Positions 1 to 7,994 of a stretch of 60,081 nucleotides of DNA are shown here, one piece after another. The position numbers were made by a program, and so were the translations under genes. The first letter of the stretch is position 1. Every line of letters begins with the position of its first letter. Source of the DNA: an uncultured Myxococcales bacterium (GTDB lineage: Bacteria > Myxococcota_A > Polyangia > Polyangiales > Polyangiaceae); NCBI GenBank assembly GCA_937872925.1, contig CALMUT010000029.1:1-60081 (forward strand). The letters run 5' to 3'. Below the pieces are notes generated by a model. The model saw nothing but the letters and a program-made list of their open reading frames with translations, was not told where the DNA came from and did no database searches.

Positions 1-50
1 CGAGGCCGGGCCGGGGGGGCTCCCCCCCGGGGGGCCGGCGGCGGGCCGGA

Positions 51-773
51 TCATCGGCTCCCGGCCGGGGAGGACGGGGCAGCCAGATAGAACCCACCCG
101 CCGTGATCGCCGCCGCCGCGCCAACACTCACCCCGATCCATCCCAGGGTCTTGCCGACGCCCTGCGCCGGTGGTTGCGGTGCCGGCGTTAGGTTCGTGGG
201 AGCCAGCACTTCTCCGAACGCCACGCTGAGTTTCTGCACTTGTCCCGCCTTTGCTTGGACCTGCAGGCTCTGACGTTTGCCGCCGGGCCCACGTGCGAAA
301 ATTGAGACCAGGCCCGGCTGCACGATGATCTCAGCTGGCGTTGGCGCGTCTTTCACGGCCCCCACACTCACTACTGTGCCTGGTGGGCCGGTCAACTTTA
401 GAAACGAAAGCTTAGGCAGGAGCGCGGCGAGGCGGCTGGTCGCTTGTTCCTTCTGCTTCAGATCGAGTTGGCCGAGATCCAGCGCTTCTTCGTAGGCTCG
501 TGCAGCCTGCAGCAAGCTTCCGTCGGATTCCCAGCACTGTGCCGCCGCGTAGATGGCCGCGCTATGCGGGTTGCGCCGATGCGCTTCCGCAAAGGCCTTG
601 GCGCATTCCGCATAGTCCTGTCGTTGTGCAGCCGCCGCCCCCGCTTCGAAGAACAACTTCGCTGCGTCCTTGTCCTGCGCCGCCCCAGACGCAGAGACGA
701 CGAAGCACAGCGCCGCCACTCGCCGCGCGGTGCGTCGTGGTTTTGGCCCCCGCCTCATCGACAGCATTGTCAC
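51..773 (-). CDS. TPR-type envelope protein with C-terminal membrane helix
   Basis: A 240-residue protein of unrecognised specific function. An Arg-rich start followed by a short hydrophobic stretch (residues ~1-33) looks like a Sec signal or anchor. Residues ~35-115 are Ala-rich helices with TPR spacing (for example ARAYEEALDLGQ). Residues ~125-190 are beta-rich and resemble the PEGA-like segment often found after TPRs in myxobacterial proteins. A Pro-rich linker precedes a hydrophobic helix at ~208-232. The gene sits downstream of a decayed cytochrome gene on the same strand, with its start overlapping the end of that remnant. TPR and membrane topology are inferred from the sequence pattern; a scaffolding role is only a guess. 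Confidence 0.75.
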   Translation of the reverse strand: MTMLSMRRGPKPRRTARRVAALCFVVSASGAAQDKDAAKLFFEAGAAAAQRQDYAECAKAFAEAHRRNPHSAAIYAAAQCWESDGSLLQAARAYEEALDLGQLDLKQKEQATSRLAALLPKLSFLKLTGPPGTVVSVGAVKDAPTPAEIIVQPGLVSIFARGPGGKRQSLQVQAKAGQVQKLSVAFGEVLAPTNLTPAPQPPAQGVGKTLGWIGVSVGAAAAITAGGFYLAAPSSPAGSR

Positions 774-818
774 GAGTGTACGTGAGATGCGGCAGCAGCG
801 AAACAGGGCAGCAATACG

Positions 819-1532
819 TCAACTTTCCACGGCGTCTCCCCGCGCGAACGCTTGCGCCCAGACTCCATCATCCCGAGGCGCAGCGCGCGCGGCCACTTCG
901 AGTGGCGCCAAGGCTTCGTCGAAACGCCAGACCTGCGCCAACGCTTGGCCGCGCCCAAGGTGTGATCGAAGGCCACGCTCTGAAACTGATGCGTCGCGTG
1001 GGCACTCACCTCCGCGCCGCTTCCGTCCAGGATTGCCGCCCGGAGCTTGTGAGCGTCCCGCTCCTGTCGCCGCTCGTGCTCTGCGCCCGACGTCGCGACC
1101 CATTGGTCGTCTTCGGAGGCGACGCGGACATCGAGCCAGGTGTCCTGAACATCGCGCACGCCGCCGGGAAAGTGATGTCCCACCCGGAGATTCTCGACCA
1201 CCACGTCGAGAACGACCGGTTGATCCCCCGCGAGTGCGAGTTCGAGTTCGGGCAAGAGCGCTCGTTGCTCGCCAACCGTGACTGCCGCAATGTCCAGTCG
1301 CGCGGCACCGACGAGCATTTGCTCCACCTCTGCCAGTCGCTCCGCGTCGCCGCGCATGGCTTGCAACCAGGTGTGGCCACCTGGAAAGAAGTGGGAGGCA
1401 ACCCGCCCGTTCTTTGCGGCGGGATCGCTGGAGCGTACCCGTGGCATGTGGCAGCCCGCACAGGTCTTTTGTTCCACGTCGTCCAGCACGACGTTCTCGT
1501 TGAAATTGAAAGCTCGGCCGCGTGATCTTTAG
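819..1532 (-). pseudogene. c-type cytochrome with TPR tail, frameshifted remnant
   Basis: Conserved-looking segments lie in two different reading frames. The frame ending at 770 carries a haem-binding CAGCH at 1448-1462, preceded by a NENVVLDDVEQKT stretch. It continues with VGHHFPGGVRDVQDTW, typical of a family of multihaem cytochromes with a beta-sandwich after the haem site. Upstream of ~1505 the matching sequence (ITRPSFQF) is in another frame, which has an in-frame stop when read in the haem frame. Below ~950 a TPR-like tail (RFDEALAPLEVAARAAP) again lies in the other frame and ends at 819. At least two frameshifts are needed to join them. The gene is either decayed or affected by base-call errors near the window edge. 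Confidence 0.6.
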
Positions 1533-1681
1533 CGTGCTGGAAGCGAGCGGGATTTGTCCCTCCACGGCCAGCAGGATGTAGAGCGGCTCACCGGAATGCT
1601 GCAACAGGGCCCAGCACGCTTGCTTGACGCGGCGGGCAAACTTCGTGGGTTCTTCCATGTCGTTCCGTCGCCGTCCGGGGT

Positions 1682-2098
1682 TCACTCCGGCGACGAACGT
1701 GGAACCGGTATCCATGCGCTCACGTCGAATGTCTGAATGACCTTGGTTCCACAAGCGGTGGAGGCACCGTGCACGATTTCCTGGACTACGCGAGGGGACA
1801 TGCTCGCACGCTCGGGTTTCAAGTAAACGTCGAGCGCGTCGGTTCCCTTGGGGCTCACGTCGAAGTCGGCGCGCGTCAGTCGCTCCGTGACGCAGGCGCG
1901 CTCACCAAGACCCGTTGCTCTGATGCGATACGCGAGGCCGCCAGCAGCGCTCTGGCGGTCGGCGGCCTTGGCGCGGTCGTGTATACGTACCGCGTAGGTC
2001 ACGCCACCAGCGATCGCGAGCGAAACCGCCAGGTAGATCAGATTCCACCGTCGCCTGTCCTTGGGCGTGTCCGATGGGTTGAACAACGGAATCCGCAT
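1682..2098 (-). CDS. Small single-pass membrane protein, unknown
   Basis: 138 residues. A charged N-terminus (PSDTPKDRRRWN) is followed by one hydrophobic helix at ~19-40 (LIYLAVSLAIAGGVTYAV). A periplasmic domain of ~95 residues follows, with two Cys (in GERACVTERL and STACGTKV) that could form a disulfide. The C-terminal domain has alternating polar and hydrophobic strands. No family was recognised. It is divergent from the CLCA-like gene, with 107 bp between the two starts, so the region 2099-2205 probably holds both promoters. The decayed cytochrome lies downstream on the same strand. Confidence 0.65.
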   Translation of the reverse strand: MRIPLFNPSDTPKDRRRWNLIYLAVSLAIAGGVTYAVRIHDRAKAADRQSAAGGLAYRIRATGLGERACVTERLTRADFDVSPKGTDALDVYLKPERASMSPRVVQEIVHGASTACGTKVIQTFDVSAWIPVPRSSPE

Positions 2099-2205
2099 GC
2101 TTTTGGAGGCCTACCGCATCCGAATGCTCGCCGGTACAGGTGCGCGCTCACCGCGCTCACCCCGCCAGTGGGAGGGCTGCGACGAACTGCGCTACAATGG
2201 GCGGA

Positions 2206-4938
2206 ATGCGTTTTCGCTGCATTGCCGCCGCGTTGGTAGGAACTCTGCTGGTCGCCTGTCCGGGCGCGACGGCGGAGAAACCCAAGGACCATGCGTTCAC
2301 GCGCCAGCGCACGGACACCATGGATCTGGTCGTCAGCCTCGATTGGGACTGGCGCAAGGACAGCCAGTGGAACCGCCAGATGCTCGAGGCGACGTTCCAG
2401 CGCTTTGGCCAGAAGGCCGCGGGCATGACCGAGGGTCGGGTTCGGATCTGCAACCTCTACGTCTTTCCCAATCGCGAGCAGTGGCAGAAGTCCGACATCC
2501 GCGTGCATCGCGTCGCCGAAGGCGAGAAGCCCGGGCGAGCAGGTTCGGTCGCTGGAGGGCTGGGCAAGGCGAACGCCTGGATCAACGCGACTACTGGCTA
2601 CTACGGAGCGGGCGAGTTCGAAGCGCGCGCGCTGGATTTTCGGCTCTCGAATACGCTCACGCACGAACTCGGCCACTACGCCTTTGGGCTACTCGACGAG
2701 TACCACGAGAGGGACGTGAAGAAGCAGGCCACCGACGTCGGCGTGCCGCGCGTCACCGACGTGACGCTGGACACGATCATGGGACGGTCTCAAGACTTCG
2801 ACGCCGTCAGCACCCCGGCGGACTACAGCAAGCTGGTCGACGGCAAGAATCCCCGTGAGCACACGGCGCAGTACCGCGCCTGGGGCATGTCGGGTTGGGA
2901 GTTCCTGACGGTCGAGGAGGGCAAGCTGGCCAAGAGCTTGGGCCTCAAGGCGGGTCGTGAGCGGATCAAGTGGGCACCGCTGGGGGGCAGCGCCATGCCC
3001 GACAATCCCTTGGGCAATGCTCCTCCTGGATGGGACGCCTGCTTTGGCATCCATTTCATGGTGGGTAAGTCCATCGCTCTGATCCTGGACGATTCGGGCA
3101 GCACGCTGCAGAACCCGGGCAGCCCCAATACCCCCACCGATCGCGAGATCATTCTCCAGGAAGGCGTCGCTTTCGTCCGCACCCTCGAGGCCGGGGATCG
3201 CCTTCAGATCTGGGGGCACAGCGATCCCATTTTTCCCTTGTCGGTGATCGAGAGCGACGCACCCGATGGTCCCGTCAAGCAGCAAGCAATCGCGGCGATT
3301 CAGGCACACAGCGTCGAGGGCCCACGGGGCTACTACGTGACCTTGGCCAAAGCCGTGGGTGCCCTCCTCGACAAGGACGACGCTCGCGTGCACTTTGGCG
3401 AGCGCCGCTACGCGTTGGTGATCAGTGACGCCGACCGAGAGAACGGCATTTCCGCTGAGATCACCGGTGTGCTGAAACCCCTGGGCATGCCTGTCTATGG
3501 CCTGGCCATTTCCGGTGCCGGGGACATCAGCGGTTTGGCATCGACAACCAGCCAGACTCAGGGGCGCACCTGGCGCTATCCGGGGACCAAGGGCGACCGA
3601 CTGTACGCGAACATCGCTGAGGATCTCGTTCCCCGCGAGGTCTTGGGATTCCAGGGCTTCGAGGATCTGGGGTTGGACCAGGACTCACCTCTGTCGGTTC
3701 ACGTCTCCGAGCTGGACCAGGAGGTGCGCTTCCTGGCGGGATGGAACGTGGGCGACACCACCAGCTTCCGCGTCACGGGGCCGGACGGCAAGGAGTTGGA
3801 CCCCCAGGCGTTGCCCGCGAACGTGTCCTACGTGCATGAAGGCGAGGAAGTCTTCTATCGCGTCACCAAGCCGGCGCCCGGGATCTGGACCACCAGCGTT
3901 TCGCAGAGTGTGCAGAGCCCCTTTCACGTGGCGTATCAGCGGGCGTCCGTGGTGTCGCCGGTGGAGGTTTCGCTGGGCGTGCAGGGCGAAGGCTATCCCG
4001 AGCCCGTCCGGCTCACGGCGCGGGTGGCCGCACCCGATCCCGTGATCGGCGCCAGCGTGGTGGCAGAGTTCACCGTGCCCGCGGGGGCCATGGCGGTTCC
4101 AGACCAGGTGTTGCGCGATGACGGTGGAGGCGCCGACGCGACGAAGGACGACGGTGTGTATACGGGTGTGTTGCCCAGCACGCTCAAGGGCGACTACCCG
4201 ATCGTGGTGAGCGTCAAGGCGGAGGCTGGCGTCGCTCAGCTACTTCCCGGCGGCGAACTGCCTCTTGACGAACCGGAGGCGGAGCCGCTGATCCCGAAGC
4301 CGGTTCCGAGCTTCGAGCGTACCGCGGAGATCACCTACGTCGAGGGTTACGTCGTCGAGCAACCAACCTCGCAGGACCTTGCCGATGGACTGCCTGCGGG
4401 CGGCGGGGCGTGGGGCGACGTGACCCCGGACCATCCCAAGCTCTGGTACGAGCTGAATCCCAACCCTGGGCAGCGGCTGTACTTGATGACCAGCGGGCTG
4501 TGGGCCACGGATGGTGGTCGCATGGTCACGCGGCTCCAGATCCTCGACAGTGACGGAGTCACGGTGCTCGCAGAAAGCCAGGACTTCGAGGGACAGGGGA
4601 TCAGTTGGCTGTCTTGGAAGGCGCCTGGAAGTGGTCCCTACTGGGTCACCGTCGAGCACGCGTCGGGAGGCAGCGGGCGTTTCCTGCTCAGCTCCTCCCG
4701 CTTCGACCAGCGGCCTGGCATCGATCATGGCGCCAAGTCGAAACACGACTCGGGAGACTCCGGATTGTGCACACTGACGGTGCAGCGGTTGGGCCATGCC
4801 GGGAGGGCTTCCGGGCTGGGGCTGCTGCTGGTGGGCGGCTTGGCGGCCTGGCGCCGCCGCCGCCGAGACGCGTCTCGTCCGCGTTTGCCCAGCACTGTCG
4901 CAGCTTCGACGGGCTGCGCCGCGCCTCCCAAGAGCTGA
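2206..4938 (+). CDS. CLCA-like metalloprotease/vWA surface protein with MYXO-CTERM-like tail
   Basis: 910 residues from the ATG at 2206, chosen because it gives a clean lipoprotein signal (LLVAC, Cys ~18). Residues 153-165 read HELGHYAFGLLDE, an exact fit to the HExxHxxxGxxDE zinc site of the CLCA protease domain. A vWA domain starts at ~289 with a MIDAS motif (LILDDSGST, ~293-300) and runs to ~460. Next come beta-sandwich segments including a REGVYTGVLP-like Ig strand pattern, a pre-peptidase-like domain (~720-850), and a C-terminal Cys, hydrophobic helix and five-Arg cluster resembling MYXO-CTERM. In animal CLCA proteins the metallo-domain cleaves the protein itself. Predicted to be surface-exposed. 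Whether it self-cleaves cannot be told from sequence. Confidence 0.8.
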   Translation: MRFRCIAAALVGTLLVACPGATAEKPKDHAFTRQRTDTMDLVVSLDWDWRKDSQWNRQMLEATFQRFGQKAAGMTEGRVRICNLYVFPNREQWQKSDIRVHRVAEGEKPGRAGSVAGGLGKANAWINATTGYYGAGEFEARALDFRLSNTLTHELGHYAFGLLDEYHERDVKKQATDVGVPRVTDVTLDTIMGRSQDFDAVSTPADYSKLVDGKNPREHTAQYRAWGMSGWEFLTVEEGKLAKSLGLKAGRERIKWAPLGGSAMPDNPLGNAPPGWDACFGIHFMVGKSIALILDDSGSTLQNPGSPNTPTDREIILQEGVAFVRTLEAGDRLQIWGHSDPIFPLSVIESDAPDGPVKQQAIAAIQAHSVEGPRGYYVTLAKAVGALLDKDDARVHFGERRYALVISDADRENGISAEITGVLKPLGMPVYGLAISGAGDISGLASTTSQTQGRTWRYPGTKGDRLYANIAEDLVPREVLGFQGFEDLGLDQDSPLSVHVSELDQEVRFLAGWNVGDTTSFRVTGPDGKELDPQALPANVSYVHEGEEVFYRVTKPAPGIWTTSVSQSVQSPFHVAYQRASVVSPVEVSLGVQGEGYPEPVRLTARVAAPDPVIGASVVAEFTVPAGAMAVPDQVLRDDGGGADATKDDGVYTGVLPSTLKGDYPIVVSVKAEAGVAQLLPGGELPLDEPEAEPLIPKPVPSFERTAEITYVEGYVVEQPTSQDLADGLPAGGGAWGDVTPDHPKLWYELNPNPGQRLYLMTSGLWATDGGRMVTRLQILDSDGVTVLAESQDFEGQGISWLSWKAPGSGPYWVTVEHASGGSGRFLLSSSRFDQRPGIDHGAKSKHDSGDSGLCTLTVQRLGHAGRASGLGLLLVGGLAAWRRRRRDASRPRLPSTVAASTGCAAPPKS

Positions 4939-5018
4939 GCAAGGTGCAGGGTGCGGACGCCCTCGCTGGAATGGCGACGCGCTTGACGCTTGTTGTGAGA
5001 ACGCACAGCCTGAATCCG

Positions 5019-5939
5019 ATGACGGGTAACGGATGCCAGATCGCCCTGTTGCTGGCCGGGGCCTGGTGGGCAGCCGCTTGCGGCCCTTCGAACTTGGCAC
5101 GCCCAGGGTCTCAGCCTCCAGCAACTCCCAGCACCGTCACGGCACCGCCCGGCCCCCCCGCGCCGTCGTCGCCGCCAGCCCCGCCGCTGCCCGAGCAGGC
5201 GTGTCAAGCTGGAGAACTCGGCCAGTGTCGCATGTGGGGTGAGCTGCTGTATCGACAGGCCGCACGCGATACAAGTCTCGAGCAGCACTTGCTCGACCAG
5301 GCCCACCAGGCCTTCGAACGTGAATGCCAAACGAGGGGCCTCTCCGACGAAGTCCTCGGGCATCGTGAGGATCGAGTCGTCGCGGACACTTTGGAGAACC
5401 GCGCGGCCGAGCGAGAAGCCAGGGAGTTTGGCATGACCCAGCTCCGGACCCAGGTGGTCATGAACACCAGCCCGGCGCTGCGCGCCTATCTGGACAAGAC
5501 GCATAGCAGGCACGCCGGTTGCGTACGCGAACTGGTCCGGGTCGCGGAGGGCAGCGACGACGCAGCCGGCCCCAGCACCCCCGTGACGCTGGCGAAAGCC
5601 CCGCGTGGTCAGCTGCGCTTGGGCGCCGCGGTGACTTCCAAGCCGATCGAGGAGGGCGCCATCGAGAGAGCGACCGAGCCGCTCCGCCCGCTCTGGCTGC
5701 GTTGCTACGCGGACGGCCAGGCGCGGAATGCCGAGCTGACCGGCCGCGTCGCGCTGCACCTGGTCGTCGATCGCTCCGGCGCGCCCTTCATTGTGAAGAA
5801 CGGCGGAAGCGACCTGCCCGACCCCGCGGTCACCCGCTGCATCCTGGTGCAGGCGCACCAATTGCGGCTTCCCGTAGAGAGCACGACGAGTCTGATTCTT
5901 CCGTTGATCCTGTCGCCTTCCGCGCCAGTGGGTGAGTAG
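5019..5939 (+). CDS. Lipoprotein with AgmX/PglI-type C-terminal domain
   Basis: 306 residues from the ATG at 5019, which gives a short signal with lipobox AAAC (Cys ~21); an ATG at 4971 would add 16 residues. A Pro-rich linker (~30-58) is followed by a helical middle with several Cys (~60-180). The C-terminal ~90 residues match the pattern of the AgmX/PglI C-terminal domain: LWLRCYADG, then GRVALHLVVDRSGAP, then DLPDPAVTRC. This domain has a TonB-C-like fold and occurs in myxobacterial envelope and gliding-related proteins. It begins 80 bp after the CLCA-like gene on the same strand and may be co-transcribed. A specific gliding role is not supported by the neighbours. Confidence 0.75.
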   Translation: MTGNGCQIALLLAGAWWAAACGPSNLARPGSQPPATPSTVTAPPGPPAPSSPPAPPLPEQACQAGELGQCRMWGELLYRQAARDTSLEQHLLDQAHQAFERECQTRGLSDEVLGHREDRVVADTLENRAAEREAREFGMTQLRTQVVMNTSPALRAYLDKTHSRHAGCVRELVRVAEGSDDAAGPSTPVTLAKAPRGQLRLGAAVTSKPIEEGAIERATEPLRPLWLRCYADGQARNAELTGRVALHLVVDRSGAPFIVKNGGSDLPDPAVTRCILVQAHQLRLPVESTTSLILPLILSPSAPVGE

Positions 5940-6099
5940 TCCGTCAGGCGCATCGGAGTCGAGCCGGGTCGGGACTCGTCGTTGGGGCGCCTCGTGGGCA
6001 TCCGTAGAGAACGGACAGCGCGACATGCCTCCGCGCGAAACACCGCCGGAAGAGCAGTTGGCCGTACCGAGGCGGATTTGCACAGTCGCGGAGACCGCG

Positions 6100-6720
6100 T
6101 CCGGATGCTCGGCGCGTTCTTCATGGTGTTCTATGCCACGTCGGGACAGGGTGGCGATCTCCGCGATGCGCTGGTGGCGACGCTGGTCGGCTGGGACGCT
6201 GCCCTGACGACTTCGACCCTCACGCCGCCCGCAACGCTGGATGAGCCCGCCCTTGCCGGCTGCTACTCTGCCGCGGCGCAGGGCATTTCCGTCGCTGGCG
6301 ATCGTGCCGGCAAACCACTGCTTCGCCTGCTGCTTCCCCAAGAGCCGCCTGCTCGCCCACGCGCCTCCGACATCACCGACCAGCCCATCGCCGAAGTGCG
6401 TGGCATCAACATCCACGCAGCTCAGGTCGTGGACGGTCGCGACCGCCTCCGCGTCGAGCGACTCGCGAAGTACATCACGCGGCCACCAGTCGCGCAGGAC
6501 CGCCTCGCGTGGCGCGCGGATGGTCGGCTCGAGCTCAGCTTCAAGAAGCCCTGGCGAGACGGCACGCGAGCCCTGTTCTCGAGCCCCACGACCTGATTGC
6601 GCGCTTGGTCTCGGCAGGCGCACCACTGCCCGAGCGCGCGGAGCGCCTGAGCAACTGAGCGTACGCGGGCGTGCCGCTCAGACGCGCCCCAAAACCCGAG
6701 CATCAGTTCCTTCACTCCAG
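6100..6720 (+). pseudogene. IS91-family (Y2) transposase remnant
   Basis: Only the C-terminal part of a myxobacterial IS91-like transposase is recognisable. The frame ending at 6596 contains AEVRGINIHAAQVVDGRDR, RLAKYITRPPVAQDRLAWR and LELSFKKPWRDGT, all characteristic of this family. Just after this the frame shifts: VLEPHDLIARLVSA reads in another frame at ~6576-6620, and a weak RYAGV match (normally RYHGVLA) follows at ~6660-6690 in degraded sequence. The N-terminal zinc-binding part and the catalytic Tyr region were not found. The element is clearly inactive. No terminal repeats could be identified. Confidence 0.75.
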
Positions 6721-6906
6721 CGGAGTTCGTTGAGGCACGCGCGAGCGGGGCAACGCGCCGGAGCGGTGGGCCAAGGCAATCGCCTCTTCTAGCCAGGCAA
6801 GGCGCTCAGCCGGAGTCGCGCGCAACGCGGCGGCTTGCTGCGCGTCGCGGACGCCTTCCCAGGAACACGACCACTCGTCGCGCTCGTCTGCTTCAGGGCT
6901 TTCCAT
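6712..6906 (-). CDS. Small acidic/helical protein, partner of nucleotidyltransferase
   Basis: 64 residues, overlapping the upstream nucleotidyltransferase gene by 14 bp, so the two are co-translated. The sequence has a Trp-rich start (DEWSCSWEGVRDAQQ) and a helix RATPAERLAWLEEAIALAHRSG ending in basic residues. The AERLAWLEEA-LA pattern resembles a family of short proteins next to nucleotidyltransferases in myxobacteria, but no function is known to me. By context it could be the second component of a minimal toxin-antitoxin-like pair. The 3' end abuts the transposase remnant. Confidence 0.55.
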   Translation of the reverse strand: MESPEADERDEWSCSWEGVRDAQQAAALRATPAERLAWLEEAIALAHRSGALPRSRVPQRTPLE

Positions 6907-7393
6907 GACGCTTCACAATGCCTTCCAGAGCCTGGATATCTTGAAGGTCCTGAGGCCGGCCGGCAAGTCGCTTCAATGCGATCAGGTCCTGGATCGACGC
7001 GATGCGAGCGTCAGTCCCACCAATATCGACCAGCACTGAACGCGACCATAGGTCTTCAAAGTCCATCGGGTGCTCGACAAACACATCGAGTTCCCGCATG
7101 GGGTTCTTCGGATCCCAGAAAGAGAACACGCGCATGCCCTTGTCGCGGATCCAGGCCGCACGACACACCGGATCCGCAAAATCCATCGCCGACACAGGGG
7201 GCCGAGGTCGGAGACCAAGATTCGTGAGCGCGTTCAGAATCCGCGTCAGGCCCGGCCGCTCGAACTCGACGATGATGTTGACATCCGCAGTCAATCGCGC
7301 ATGGCCGTGCAAGACCGTAGCCATGCCGCCAACCACGACGTACCGGCCACCGCTCCCGTTGAGCGCTTGGAACAAGGGTTCGAAGAGCGCCAC
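6893..7393 (-). CDS. Nucleotidyltransferase-fold protein (DUF6036/AbiEii-like)
   Basis: 166 residues. The N-terminus shows the nucleotidyltransferase signature: VVVGGMATVLHGHARLTAD at ~18-36, then VNIIVEF. In the family the motif is GG...R.T.DiD with two metal-binding Asp. Here the second Asp is Asn (TADVN), which could weaken catalysis. The C-terminal half has an ELDVFVEHP strand that may supply the third acidic residue, and a helix DLIALKRLAGRPQDLQDIQAL typical of the family. The 64-residue gene overlaps its 3' end by 14 bp. Such pairs are often antitoxin/toxin or abortive-infection components. It lies among mobile-element debris. Confidence 0.75.
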   Translation of the reverse strand: MALFEPLFQALNGSGGRYVVVGGMATVLHGHARLTADVNIIVEFERPGLTRILNALTNLGLRPRPPVSAMDFADPVCRAAWIRDKGMRVFSFWDPKNPMRELDVFVEHPMDFEDLWSRSVLVDIGGTDARIASIQDLIALKRLAGRPQDLQDIQALEGIVKRHGKP

Positions 7394-7640
7394 GGCGGGA
7401 CACTAGACCGGTCGTCTGCGATGAGCAACGCCCGCGGTATGCACGAGATGGAGGAACTCAGCGCGGCGGCATGTTGCATCCGGCCCGGACCGAAGACGAT
7501 CCGTCCATCAAGGTCGCTCGCCAAGCGTCGCCCGCCGCCGAAGGGCATGGCTTCTCGAGTTGCGCGCTCGGCCAATGACCGAGCATGGCGAGCACGGCAA
7601 CCAGACAGCCGCAGCCGCGCCAGCGTCGTGGACCAAGTGA
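7394..7640. other. Region without a convincing gene
   Basis: Between the nucleotidyltransferase start and the choice-of-anchor Q scrap no frame shows a recognisable protein. Short frames exist on both strands but look like GC-driven noise. The region probably contains the nucleotidyltransferase promoter (minus strand) and decayed sequence joined to the fragment at 7641. Confidence 0.4.
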
Positions 7641-7829
7641 AGCAAAGCAAATTATGGGGCGAAGGCTCCCGGCTTTGCGGACCCAACGAAAGACGACTTG
7701 TCACTCTCGCCGTCTAGTTCGTTGATCGACAAAGGCACGGACACGGTGCACAAGTACGACTTCCTCGGAACGGCGCGGCCTCAGGGAGCGAAATTCGATC
7801 TGGGAGCGTTCGAGCGTTCGAGCAACTAG
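7641..7829 (+). pseudogene. C-terminal fragment of a choice-of-anchor Q beta-helix protein
   Basis: A 62-codon stretch without an upstream start: a TGA precedes it at 7638-7640 and it ends with TAG at 7827-7829. It reads as the typical end of these right-handed beta-helix surface proteins: GFADPTKDDLSLSPSSSLID, then KGTDTVHKYDFLGTARPQG, then KFDLGAFERSSN. The family pattern is a D..L...S..ID.G block, a D..G..RP.G block and a final D.GA.E. Everything upstream of the last coil is gone. It shows that a large surface-protein gene was deleted or rearranged here. It lies 165 bp upstream of the WD40 lipoprotein. Confidence 0.7.
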
Positions 7830-7994
7830 CGGCGGAACCTATGTTCTTGTCGTCCATGGCGGCAGATCCGGCGCCACCGTGTTTGGACGGGGGCACCATC
7901 GGAGTTGCCGGAGGACATGCAGGGAAGACTCCGGCACGCCGCGTCGTACAAGTGCTGCTCCGTTTCGGAGAATGCTTGTGCCAAAGTTTCGTTC

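Noticed and set aside
1554..1736. 60-codon plus-strand frame opposite the cytochrome remnant
   Set aside because: No ribosome-binding site or motif, and the minus-strand frame here looks more protein-like.
4725..6626. 633-codon open frame on the minus strand
   Set aside because: It covers the AgmX-domain gene and the transposase remnant, both with recognisable plus-strand motifs.
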